Source: Peptoniphilus_A sp022767005
Lineage (GTDB): Bacteria > Bacillota > Clostridia > Tissierellales > Peptoniphilaceae
Assembly (NCBI RefSeq): GCF_050315115.1
Contig: NZ_JBNPOJ010000036.1
Coordinates: forward strand, 1 to 6,499
Direction of reading: 5' to 3'
Length of the DNA: 6,499 nucleotides
Made by a program: the position numbers and the translations under genes
In this document: positions 1 through 5,490 of the stretch, piece after piece
Layout: each line of letters opens with the position of its first letter
How positions within the stretch are numbered: the stretch's first letter is position 1
The notes under the pieces: model-generated
Database searches by the model: none
What the model saw: only the letters and a program-made list of their open reading frames with translations
Told to the model about the DNA's origin: nothing

Positions 1-7
1 TTTTTCT

Positions 8-40
8 AGTCACTTTCCAGTCACTTAAATCTATTATTAT
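8..40 (+). promoter_or_regulatory. Candidate activator-type promoter of the ABC operon
   Basis: The octamer AGTCACTT occurs twice, at 8-15 and 19-26, so its period is 11 bp, about one helical turn. It is followed by a TATTAT hexamer at 35-40 (another at 32-37) that could act as a -10 box, placing the start of transcription near 45-48, just before the Shine-Dalgarno at 53-60. No good TTGACA-like -35 box sits at the right distance; the repeats occupy that place. Tandem direct repeats spaced by about 11 bp at the -35 region are typical of OmpR-family response regulators, which often control FtsX-type ABC transporters. The repeat is seen; regulator binding is inference. The regulator gene is not in the window. 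Confidence 0.4.
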
Positions 41-65
41 CTAAATAAGATTAAGGAGGATTTTT

Positions 66-752
66 ATGATAGTTAAAACTGTAGATTTATCAAGGACATA
101 TAATAATGGAGTAGAAGTAAAGGCTCTTTCAAATGTGAATTTTGAAATGGAAAAGGGAGACCTAGTAGCAATTATTGGCGACAGCGGTTCGGGAAAATCT
201 ACTTTGCTTCACCTTCTTGCAGGAGTAGATACGCCTACAAGCGGAGATATCTTTATTCAGGATAAAAATATTACCAAACTTAATAAAGACGAAATGACTA
301 TATTTCGCAGGAGAAATATTGGCGTCGTTTATCAATTTTTTAATTTAATTCCCAATATTAATATTAGAAAGAATATATTACTTCCTCTTTTATTGGACAA
401 TAAGAAAGTAGATGAAAAATACTTCAAAGATATTTTATCTCTTTTAGGAATTGAGGATAAACTCGACAGATATCCGAAACAATTATCTGGTGGCGAGCAA
501 CAGAGGGTTGCCATTGCCAGAAGTCTTGTTACAAGACCAGCTATAATTTTAGCAGATGAGCCCACAGGTAATTTAGATAGAAGAAATTCAGAAGAAATTA
601 CGGGACTATTTAGACTTGTAAACAAAAGATTAAATTCCACGATCATGATAATAACTCACGATGAAAAAGTTGCAAATTCTTGCAATAAAGTTTATAAGAT
701 GGTGGATGGCAGATTAAATTTTTTAGGAGATGAGTCTTATGAAAATTATTAA
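66..752 (+). CDS. ABC transporter ATP-binding protein, MacB/LolD type
   Basis: This is the cytoplasmic ATPase that powers the permease encoded immediately downstream. All nucleotide-binding motifs are present and intact: Walker A GDSGSGKST (residues 38-46), Q-loop glutamine Q90, signature LSGGEQQ (140-146), Walker B ending in D164-E165, D-loop NLD (169-171) and switch histidine H198. The 228-residue length is normal for single-domain ATPases of the MacB/LolD/FtsE group, and the SGGEQQRVAIARSL and ADEPTGNLD wording is characteristic of that group. The start is well supported by AAGGAGGA at 53-60, five bases before the ATG. The 3' end overlaps the permease start, which suggests translational coupling and fixed stoichiometry. 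The substrate cannot be read from the ATPase; it is set by the permease. Confidence 0.95.
   Translation: MIVKTVDLSRTYNNGVEVKALSNVNFEMEKGDLVAIIGDSGSGKSTLLHLLAGVDTPTSGDIFIQDKNITKLNKDEMTIFRRRNIGVVYQFFNLIPNINIRKNILLPLLLDNKKVDEKYFKDILSLLGIEDKLDRYPKQLSGGEQQRVAIARSLVTRPAIILADEPTGNLDRRNSEEITGLFRLVNKRLNSTIMIITHDEKVANSCNKVYKMVDGRLNFLGDESYENY
725..741 (+). promoter_or_regulatory. Ribosome binding site deciding the permease start
   Basis: AGGAG at 725-729 lies inside the 3' end of the ATPase gene. It touches the ATG at 730, which is too close for use, but is nine bases from the in-frame ATG at 739. The second ATG is therefore the likelier start. The two genes then overlap by 14 bases (23 with the upstream ATG). 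Confidence 0.7.
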
Positions 753-3207
753 TGAACTTGCCGATGCAGCAGTAAAAAATAATAAAAAGGACACATTAGC
801 AATTAAGGTTTCAATTCTATTGGCAGTTATTCTTTTAGGGACCCTTATTTTTATTTATGATTCGCTAAGAATTGATCAATATAATTATGTAAAGAGTAGC
901 TTCGGCGACTATCATGTTTCAATATCGGAAATTGATAAAAATTTTTATGATGAATTAAAAAAGGATAAAGATATAAAAAAGATTTCTTTCAATAAAATTA
1001 TAAAGACAGATTTAAAGGCAAGTATTTTTGAAAATGGGGACAAAAATAATCTTTTATCCTATGAAATAAAAAAAGGAAGAAGACCAGAAAATACAAATGA
1101 ACTTTTAGTTCCAGAAGAATTTTTAATAAAAAATAGAGAATACAATTTAGGCTCAGAATTAAAAATAAAGGGAAAAACTTATACAATAGTTGGCATTTAC
1201 GATGATTTTGGCTATTCCTTTGAAGAATCTTTGCTAATAGGTATAGCTGCTAGTGATAAAAAGGAAGACTTGTATAAGGATAGCGGTGGAATTGAAGCAC
1301 AAATTTGGTTTAAAAATGTAAGGGATACTTATACTAAGACTAGAGAGATTTTATCTGAGATGAATATTGATGAAAAGCATGCCTTGGATATTGGAAGATT
1401 ATTTTATAATAGAGATATTTTGGAATATAAGATGGTTTATCCTGGAGGGATTATTCCTCCTAAAAATGTAATGAATTCAGCAATTGAGAAATATGGAGCA
1501 GCCTTCCTTCTTTGCATACTTTTTGCCTTTATCATATATGGTGCTTTTAATGTTTGGAATAATAGAGATTTGCACGAGATTGCTCTATTAAAAAGTGTAG
1601 GTATGACGAAAAGACAAGTTAAAAAAATGGTTAGGCTCAAAGCATTAAAACTTTCAACTCTTCCAATAGCACTTGGAACAATTTTGTCTTGGGCTTTTGC
1701 TAACCTACTTATGTATTTAATGTGGCTTAATAACTCCATATCATATAAAAACATATCTAAAATTTTAGGAGAAATTTTAAAATCTCCAGACTTTCACTTT
1801 ATATTACCAAGGGTAGAATCTATTATAATCATTGTCTTGCTATCGCTACTAATTGTTTATTTTTCAGCAAAAATTCCAGCGAAGAGAAGTTCTAAATTAA
1901 AAATTATTGAAGGTCTAAATGGAATTACAGAAAAAAATATTAAATTGGGCAAGTCAAAAATAAATGGTCCAATAGAAAAAACTCTTGCAAAAGATTATTA
2001 TAGATCTTATAGGTCAACTTATAGAATTATTGTATTTTCAATGGCGCTTTCAGCCTTTGTCTTGACAACAGTTTTAGTCAGCCAATCATATAGAGCTTTA
2101 AATGAAAAATATAATAACTACAAAAGTCCTTACAATTTTAGATCTAGTATTTATGTAGATAATTTTTTGGACAAAAATTTTGTGAAGGATATGGAAAAAG
2201 TTAAAGGCATAGACCAATTGTACATCTATCAAAGAAATGATACAAAGTTTTATGTCGATGACAATAAAGATTTTATTTCTAAGGATTTAAAAGAATCTTT
2301 AGACAGTGGCAAAAAAACGAAGGACAAATTATATGCAAGGATATACGCCTTGACAGACGAAGATTTTGAAAAGCTTTTAAAAGAAAATAATATTTCAAAC
2401 GCCTCTTATTTATTGCTTAATAAGATAGCAAAAGATGATAAAACTCCTTACGCCTTTAGAAAATATATAAAAATTTCAGAAAAGAAGATGGGAGAGCTTT
2501 CTTTAAAATATAATAAGGATGCAGAGCCAATGGCAGTGAAGGTAGATGGAATGATAGATGAAATGCCCTATGATTTAGAAGCATATAGTAGTAATGAAAT
2601 AGCCATATTCACCGGCGAAAGTAATTTTAAAGAATTTATAGACAAATATGGAATAGATAAATCACACCCCGTTTACTATTACTTTGTAAAAATTAAAGCA
2701 GAAAATAATAAAGAAAAAGTTTTTGAAGAAGCTGAAAATATAATTTCTAGCTATGTTTCAAAGTCAGACCACAGAACCACTACAGATATTATAAGGGCAG
2801 CCATGGATAAAGAAGAGAGAAGAAATGTAGGTTTAATGAATTTAGCCATCCAAATTATTCTTATAACCATCGCTCTTTCTAACGCTTACAATAGTTTCAA
2901 AGGAAATCTTAGAGCGAGAAACACTGATTTCAAACTTTTATCGACGACAGGTATGACAGAAAAGCAAATGAATAAAATGGTCTTTTTAGAAGGGAAAATC
3001 TTATTTGCAAAAATTTTATTAGCTTATATACTGATGTTTTTTGCAGGAATAGCCGCAAGGGCATATAGAAGTGATTATAAATTGTCTTTTGCAATAAAAG
3101 AGCTTATCTTAAATATTAATTATATTCCAATTTTTGTGGTATTCATATTTATGATACTTGGAATCATGCTTGCAATGAGAAGTGGTCTAAAAATGGTAGA
3201 TGAATAA
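739..3207 (+). CDS. ABC transporter permease, FtsX-like fold, eight helices and two large ectodomains
   Basis: This membrane partner of the upstream ATPase has 822 residues from the preferred ATG (825 from the ATG at 730; positions below use the longer form). It is built as two similar halves. Each has one helix, a large outside domain, then three helices: helices near 25-44, 254-276, 306-332 and 362-380 in the first half, and near 430-452, 700-719, 755-777 and 798-815 in the second. The outside domains span about 45-253 and 453-699. After the second helix of each half lies a matching cytoplasmic motif, LLKSVGMTKRQVKKM (286-300) and LLSTTGMTEKQMNKM (736-750), the hallmark of FtsX-domain permeases that couples to the ATPase. 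The duplicated layout differs from BceB, which has ten helices and one ectodomain, and from MacB, which has four helices. The substrate is unknown; export, lipoprotein or peptide handling, and antimicrobial-peptide resistance are all possible. Confidence 0.88.
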   Translation: MKIINELADAAVKNNKKDTLAIKVSILLAVILLGTLIFIYDSLRIDQYNYVKSSFGDYHVSISEIDKNFYDELKKDKDIKKISFNKIIKTDLKASIFENGDKNNLLSYEIKKGRRPENTNELLVPEEFLIKNREYNLGSELKIKGKTYTIVGIYDDFGYSFEESLLIGIAASDKKEDLYKDSGGIEAQIWFKNVRDTYTKTREILSEMNIDEKHALDIGRLFYNRDILEYKMVYPGGIIPPKNVMNSAIEKYGAAFLLCILFAFIIYGAFNVWNNRDLHEIALLKSVGMTKRQVKKMVRLKALKLSTLPIALGTILSWAFANLLMYLMWLNNSISYKNISKILGEILKSPDFHFILPRVESIIIIVLLSLLIVYFSAKIPAKRSSKLKIIEGLNGITEKNIKLGKSKINGPIEKTLAKDYYRSYRSTYRIIVFSMALSAFVLTTVLVSQSYRALNEKYNNYKSPYNFRSSIYVDNFLDKNFVKDMEKVKGIDQLYIYQRNDTKFYVDDNKDFISKDLKESLDSGKKTKDKLYARIYALTDEDFEKLLKENNISNASYLLLNKIAKDDKTPYAFRKYIKISEKKMGELSLKYNKDAEPMAVKVDGMIDEMPYDLEAYSSNEIAIFTGESNFKEFIDKYGIDKSHPVYYYFVKIKAENNKEKVFEEAENIISSYVSKSDHRTTTDIIRAAMDKEERRNVGLMNLAIQIILITIALSNAYNSFKGNLRARNTDFKLLSTTGMTEKQMNKMVFLEGKILFAKILLAYILMFFAGIAARAYRSDYKLSFAIKELILNINYIPIFVVFIFMILGIMLAMRSGLKMVDE

Positions 3208-3224
3208 ATTTTTTAAAATATAAA

Positions 3225-3264
3225 ATAAAAGGCTATGAGCGTTAAAAATCATAGCCTTTTATAT
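3225..3264 (+). terminator. Rho-independent terminator of the ABC operon
   Basis: A perfect 14-bp stem pairs 3225-3238 with 3249-3262 around a 10-base loop. The core arms are AAAAGGCTATGA and TCATAGCCTTTT, and the 3' arm ends in a T-rich run. It starts 17 bases after the permease stop codon. The A-rich left arm would also give a T-rich tail on the opposite strand, although no minus-strand gene ends here. It separates the ABC operon from the S-component gene. Confidence 0.9.
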
Positions 3265-3339
3265 TGCCATTTAAAGACTTTTTAATTAGATTTCCACTAT
3301 TGATTTCTAATTTAATACAGCCTTTATAGGTCTTTTATC

Positions 3340-3368
3340 TTTATATAAGACAAAAATAGTGTTATCAT
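3340..3368 (+). promoter_or_regulatory. Candidate promoter of the S-component gene
   Basis: TTTATA (3340-3345, four of six consensus bases) and TATCAT (3363-3368, five of six) are separated by 17 bases, predicting a start of transcription near 3375 and a leader of about 22 bases. A promoter is needed here because the preceding operon is terminated. An alternative begins with TTGATT at 3300-3305, but its -10 region (TTTATA, 3323-3328) is poor. A near-perfect inverted repeat, GTCTTTTAT at 3330-3338 against ATATAAGAC at 3343-3351, overlaps the -35 box and could be an operator, or a leader hairpin if the upstream promoter is used. No known riboswitch class was recognised in 3265-3396. Confidence 0.4.
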
Positions 3369-3396
3369 AAAACTTATATTAATAAAAGGAGCAAAT

Positions 3397-3900
3397 ATGA
3401 AAAATTTCAAAGTAAAAGACTTAGTTATTACATCACTTTTTATTGCACTTGTCTATGTATTTACATGGATCGTGAAAATTCAGCTGCCCTTTGCACCAAA
3501 TGGAGGACTTATTCACCTTGGCAATGTTCCCTTCTTTTTAGCTGCAATATTTTTCGACAAAAGAATTGGCATGACAGCAGGTGCACTTGGAATGGGACTT
3601 TTTGACTTGACAAGTGGATGGGTAATGTGGTCCCCAATGACAGTTATATCAGCACTAATCATGGGTTACATACTAAATGAATTTAATTACAAACACTTGA
3701 AAATAAAAAATTTATTAATTTCCTTTGTGCTTGTTACCATAGTAAAGGTTTTAGTTTACTACATTGGAGAAATATTTATCCTTTCGTCTTTTGTTACTCC
3801 ACTTGCGTCAATCCCTGGAAACATTATTCAAATTGCAGTTTCATCAGTGATTGTGCTTGTAGTTTTAAAGCCAATGGAAAGAATTTTTAAAAATATTTAA
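3397..3900 (+). CDS. ECF transporter S component, probable vitamin or vitamin-precursor uptake
   Basis: This small hydrophobic protein of 167 residues matches the size and shape of ECF substrate-binding S components, with five or six helices between about residues 8 and 158. It opens with a KVKDLVITSLFIALVYV-type first helix, carries GGLIHLGN at 36-43, and has GMTAGALGMGLFDLTSGW around 58-75. That pattern fits the PF07155 group, which includes carriers proposed for riboflavin-, pyridoxine- or hydroxymethylpyrimidine-like compounds. The substrate cannot be fixed from sequence alone. No EcfA, EcfA' or EcfT gene is nearby, so it probably shares a common energising module encoded elsewhere (group II ECF). 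The start is supported by AAAAGGAG at 3384-3391, five bases before the ATG. It is transcribed alone and ends in the terminator shared with the converging lipoprotein gene. Confidence 0.82.
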   Translation: MKNFKVKDLVITSLFIALVYVFTWIVKIQLPFAPNGGLIHLGNVPFFLAAIFFDKRIGMTAGALGMGLFDLTSGWVMWSPMTVISALIMGYILNEFNYKHLKIKNLLISFVLVTIVKVLVYYIGEIFILSSFVTPLASIPGNIIQIAVSSVIVLVVLKPMERIFKNI

Positions 3901-3922
3901 AAGAGGGTTAGCCCTCTTTTTT
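3899..3922. terminator. Bidirectional terminator shared by two convergent genes
   Basis: AAAAGAGGG (3899-3907) pairs with CCCTCTTTT (3912-3920) around the four-base loop TTAG, and six T residues (3917-3922) finish it on the plus strand. On the minus strand the same stem ends in TTTT. The stem begins within the TAA stop codon of the S component (3898-3900). The loop contains the stop codon of the lipoprotein gene (3908-3910 on the complement), and the lipoprotein's last codons (Lys-Lys-Glu-Gly) form the other arm. One 24-base element therefore ends both transcripts. Confidence 0.9.
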
Positions 3923-4561
3923 AGTTAACATATCTTTTTGAATTAATTCACCAGATGTCACGTCGTACTTGTAGGAAATATCTGTGCCATCTTTTTCAAC
4001 TTCAATTTCAACTACATATTTACCGTCGTCATATTCAACTGAATACTCTTTTGCAGCATAGCCTTTGCCTGCTTCTGCTACTGATTTTTTTATCAATTCG
4101 TCTACTGATGACAATAGATTTTTTTGAAGGTCAGACACATTGTCCTGTTTCTTTTCTGTTTCAAATTCGTTTTTAATAACTTCCTTGGTTTCTGCATTAA
4201 ATGTAACTTCGTATTCTTTTTCAGCATCATATCCATCAATTTCATAAAATAAAGCTCTACCTTCAGTTTTTAATTTTAGAGATTCAATTTTTGCGTCAAC
4301 GTGTAATTTTTTAAATTCTTCAAAGGCTTCTTCCTTTGTCATTTTTGCATCTGAGAGAGATTTCATTATGCTATTGTTTGAAGCTACTTTGGAGTTGTCC
4401 TTATCAACAGCTCCAGTTTTTTCATTTTTTTCTACTTTATTAGTAATTACAGCTGCATTATTTTTTGTATCTTCTGTAGTTTTATTTTTTCCGCTAGAAC
4501 AAGCTGATAGTGTAAGTGCTAAAGTAAGTCCTAAAATTATCGCTAAAAATTTCTTTTTCAT
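3908..4561 (-). CDS. Lipoprotein with two PepSY-like domains
   Basis: A protein of 217 residues with a clear lipoprotein signal: positive MKKK, a hydrophobic core (5-17) and the lipobox LSAC (18-21), so C21 would be lipidated and the protein anchored outside the cell membrane. A low-complexity Lys/Asn/Thr/Glu linker follows (about 22-70). Then come two repeats of similar plan, about 74-132 (starting MTKEEAFEEF) and 149-210, each a helix followed by strands of the type YEVTFNAETKEVIK and YKYDVTSGELIQKD. These resemble PepSY domains, which are proposed to inhibit or modulate proteases; that role is not shown here. The start is firmly set by AGGAGGA (complement of 4569-4575), seven bases before the ATG. 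It is divergent from the GntR regulator and convergent with the S component. Confidence 0.85.
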   Translation of the reverse strand: MKKKFLAIILGLTLALTLSACSSGKNKTTEDTKNNAAVITNKVEKNEKTGAVDKDNSKVASNNSIMKSLSDAKMTKEEAFEEFKKLHVDAKIESLKLKTEGRALFYEIDGYDAEKEYEVTFNAETKEVIKNEFETEKKQDNVSDLQKNLLSSVDELIKKSVAEAGKGYAAKEYSVEYDDGKYVVEIEVEKDGTDISYKYDVTSGELIQKDMLTKKEG

Positions 4562-4590
4562 ATTATTATCCTCCTGTTGTTAATATCATT

Positions 4591-4619
4591 AGTTTACCCA
4601 ATAACTTAATTAGTAAACT
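4591..4619. repeat. Inverted repeat in the divergent spacer, possible operator or leader hairpin
   Basis: AGTTTAC at 4591-4597 is the exact reverse complement of GTAAACT at 4613-4619, with 15 bases between. It lies between the lipoprotein Shine-Dalgarno and that gene's candidate -10 box, so it would fall in the 5' leader of the lipoprotein transcript or act as a repressor site just past its start. The 7-bp arms are short for AT-rich DNA, so chance occurrence is possible. Confidence 0.35.
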
Positions 4620-4630
4620 TTTTGTAAATT

Positions 4631-4659
4631 ATTATAATTATTTTAGCTTTAAAGTACAT
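4631..4659 (-). promoter_or_regulatory. Candidate promoter of the lipoprotein gene
   Basis: On the minus strand a perfect TATAAT lies at the complement of 4631-4636, predicting a start of transcription near 4624 and a leader of about 60 bases. The hexamer 17 bases upstream (complement of 4654-4659, ATGTAC) is a poor -35 box. The region is so AT-rich that the plus strand also carries TATAAT at 4633-4638, so the call rests mainly on position. Confidence 0.4.
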
Positions 4660-4665
4660 TTTATG

Positions 4666-4674
4666 TGATATAAT
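4666..4674 (+). promoter_or_regulatory. Extended -10 promoter of the GntR regulator
   Basis: TGATATAAT is a perfect extended -10 element (TG, one base, TATAAT). It predicts a start near 4681 and a leader of about 31 bases before the ATG at 4712. No good -35 box is seen 16-18 bases upstream, which is common for extended -10 promoters. Confidence 0.6.
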
Positions 4675-4711
4675 TAAAAAAAGATTTATCGCCGCAAAGG
4701 AAAACATTTCA

Positions 4712-5401
4712 ATGAATAGGGGAGTGGACTTTTTGGATCTTCGAAGCAATAAAAAATCTCTTAGTAATTTAGTTTATAGGGATTTAAAGGAAAAAATTTT
4801 AAAAAACATATTACTTCCAGGAGATAAGTTAATAGAAATGGAAATCGCTTCTAATCTCGGCGTCAGTAGAACTCCAGTTAGAGAAGCATTAAAAAAATTA
4901 GAAGAAGATGGACTTGTAACAAGTTTTCCAAGGAAGTCTTTTATTGTTTCTAAAATTTCTGTAAAAGAGGCAAAAAATCTTTATATTGTTAGGAAGTCAT
5001 TGGAACCTCTTGCAGTGGAACTTTTAGCGAAAAAAGGTCTTAATGAAAAAACTGAGTATTTTCAAAAGATTAATGAAGATCTTAGAATTGCAATTGACAA
5101 TAAAGATGAAGAATTGGCTCAAAATTTAATTATCGAATGGAATATGGCACTTGTCAGTTCTCTCAACAATGAAATTTTAGTTGAAGTTATGAATATGATT
5201 AACAAGAGACTGTATAGATTTGGGAATTTTATATTTAAAGAAAAGAAAAATTACAGAAAGCATTACGATAATTTGCAAAAAATATATAATTTAATTGAGG
5301 AAAAGAAACCTGCTGAAGCAAAAAAAGCCAGCGAAAAAACTATTGAAAATTTATATTCTATGTTTGAAGAACAAGCAGATTATAAAATGTTTAGAATTTA
5401 A
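4712..5401 (+). CDS. GntR-family transcriptional regulator, FCD subfamily
   Basis: A DNA-binding regulator of 229 residues. The N-terminal winged helix-turn-helix (about 17-80) is typical, with LLPGDKLIEMEIASNLGVSR (34-53) running into TPVREALKKLEEDGLV. The rest is an all-helical FCD ligand-sensing domain, recognisable from YIVRKSLEPLAVELLA (91-106), with the expected R94 and E98. By eye, the usual FCD metal ligands (one Asp and three His) fall at I140, N144, L188 and T210, so the metal site appears lost; H184 is one helical turn away from its expected place. The start is uncertain: ATG 4712 has a modest AAAGGA ten bases upstream, while TTG 4733 has the better GGGGAG and would give 222 residues. 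It stands alone in its transcription unit. Its effector and targets are unknown; the divergent lipoprotein gene and its own promoter are the nearest candidates. Confidence 0.88.
   Translation: MNRGVDFLDLRSNKKSLSNLVYRDLKEKILKNILLPGDKLIEMEIASNLGVSRTPVREALKKLEEDGLVTSFPRKSFIVSKISVKEAKNLYIVRKSLEPLAVELLAKKGLNEKTEYFQKINEDLRIAIDNKDEELAQNLIIEWNMALVSSLNNEILVEVMNMINKRLYRFGNFIFKEKKNYRKHYDNLQKIYNLIEEKKPAEAKKASEKTIENLYSMFEEQADYKMFRI
4718..4735 (+). promoter_or_regulatory. Alternative ribosome binding site and TTG start of the GntR gene
   Basis: AGGGGAG at 4718-4724 sits eight bases before an in-frame TTG at 4733-4735. Starting there removes seven residues that are not part of the winged helix domain. An in-frame GTG at 4724 is also possible but badly spaced. 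Confidence 0.4.
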
Positions 5402-5409
5402 AAAAATGC

Positions 5410-5438
5410 TTGACAATAGAATTTTTTTTATTTATAAT
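5410..5438 (+). promoter_or_regulatory. Perfect consensus sigma-A promoter of tRNA-Lys
   Basis: TTGACA (5410-5415) and TATAAT (5433-5438) match the vegetative consensus at every position and are exactly 17 bases apart. The spacer is mostly A and T. Transcription should begin near 5445, about 46 bases before the mature tRNA. The -35 box starts only nine bases after the end of the GntR stop codon, and no terminator hairpin separates the two, so regulator transcripts may run into the tRNA unit. Confidence 0.92.
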
Positions 5439-5464
5439 TATTTCTGTTGCATCGACAATGTAAA

Positions 5465-5481
5465 AATTTCATAATGAAATT
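5465..5481. repeat. Perfect palindrome in the tRNA leader
   Basis: AATTTCAT and ATGAAATT form 8-bp arms around a single central A. The element lies in the transcribed leader between the tRNA promoter and the mature 5' end, ending nine bases before it. With a one-base centre it is more like a protein-binding palindrome in DNA than an ideal RNA hairpin. It may influence RNase P processing or be chance in AT-rich DNA. Confidence 0.4.
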
Positions 5482-5490
5482 GTAAATTTT

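Noticed and set aside
332..646. Open frame on the minus strand inside the ATPase gene
   Set aside because: It is antisense to an intact, motif-complete ABC ATPase, has no recognisable domain, and I see no reason to call it a gene. The same applies to minus-strand frames inside the permease and to frames opposite the lipoprotein and murI genes.
66..3207. Possible BceAB-type bacitracin resistance transporter
   Set aside because: The permease has eight predicted helices and two ectodomains, whereas BceB-type permeases have ten helices and a single ectodomain. No BceR/BceS-type genes are in the window. A resistance role remains possible but cannot be named.
3265..3396. TPP, FMN or preQ1 riboswitch before the S component
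   Set aside because: None of the conserved core sequences of these classes could be found in the spacer. Only short AT-rich inverted repeats are present.
4656..4666. ACAT-TTT-ATGT palindrome just upstream of the GntR -10 box
   Set aside because: Its four-base arms are too short to be meaningful in such AT-rich DNA, and the sequence does not fit the usual GntR half-site pattern.
5447..5475. Second tandem tRNA promoter (TTGCAT, 17 bases, CATAAT)
   Set aside because: The -35 hexamer matches only three of six positions and the -10 overlaps the palindrome. The perfect promoter at 5410-5438 explains tRNA expression without it.
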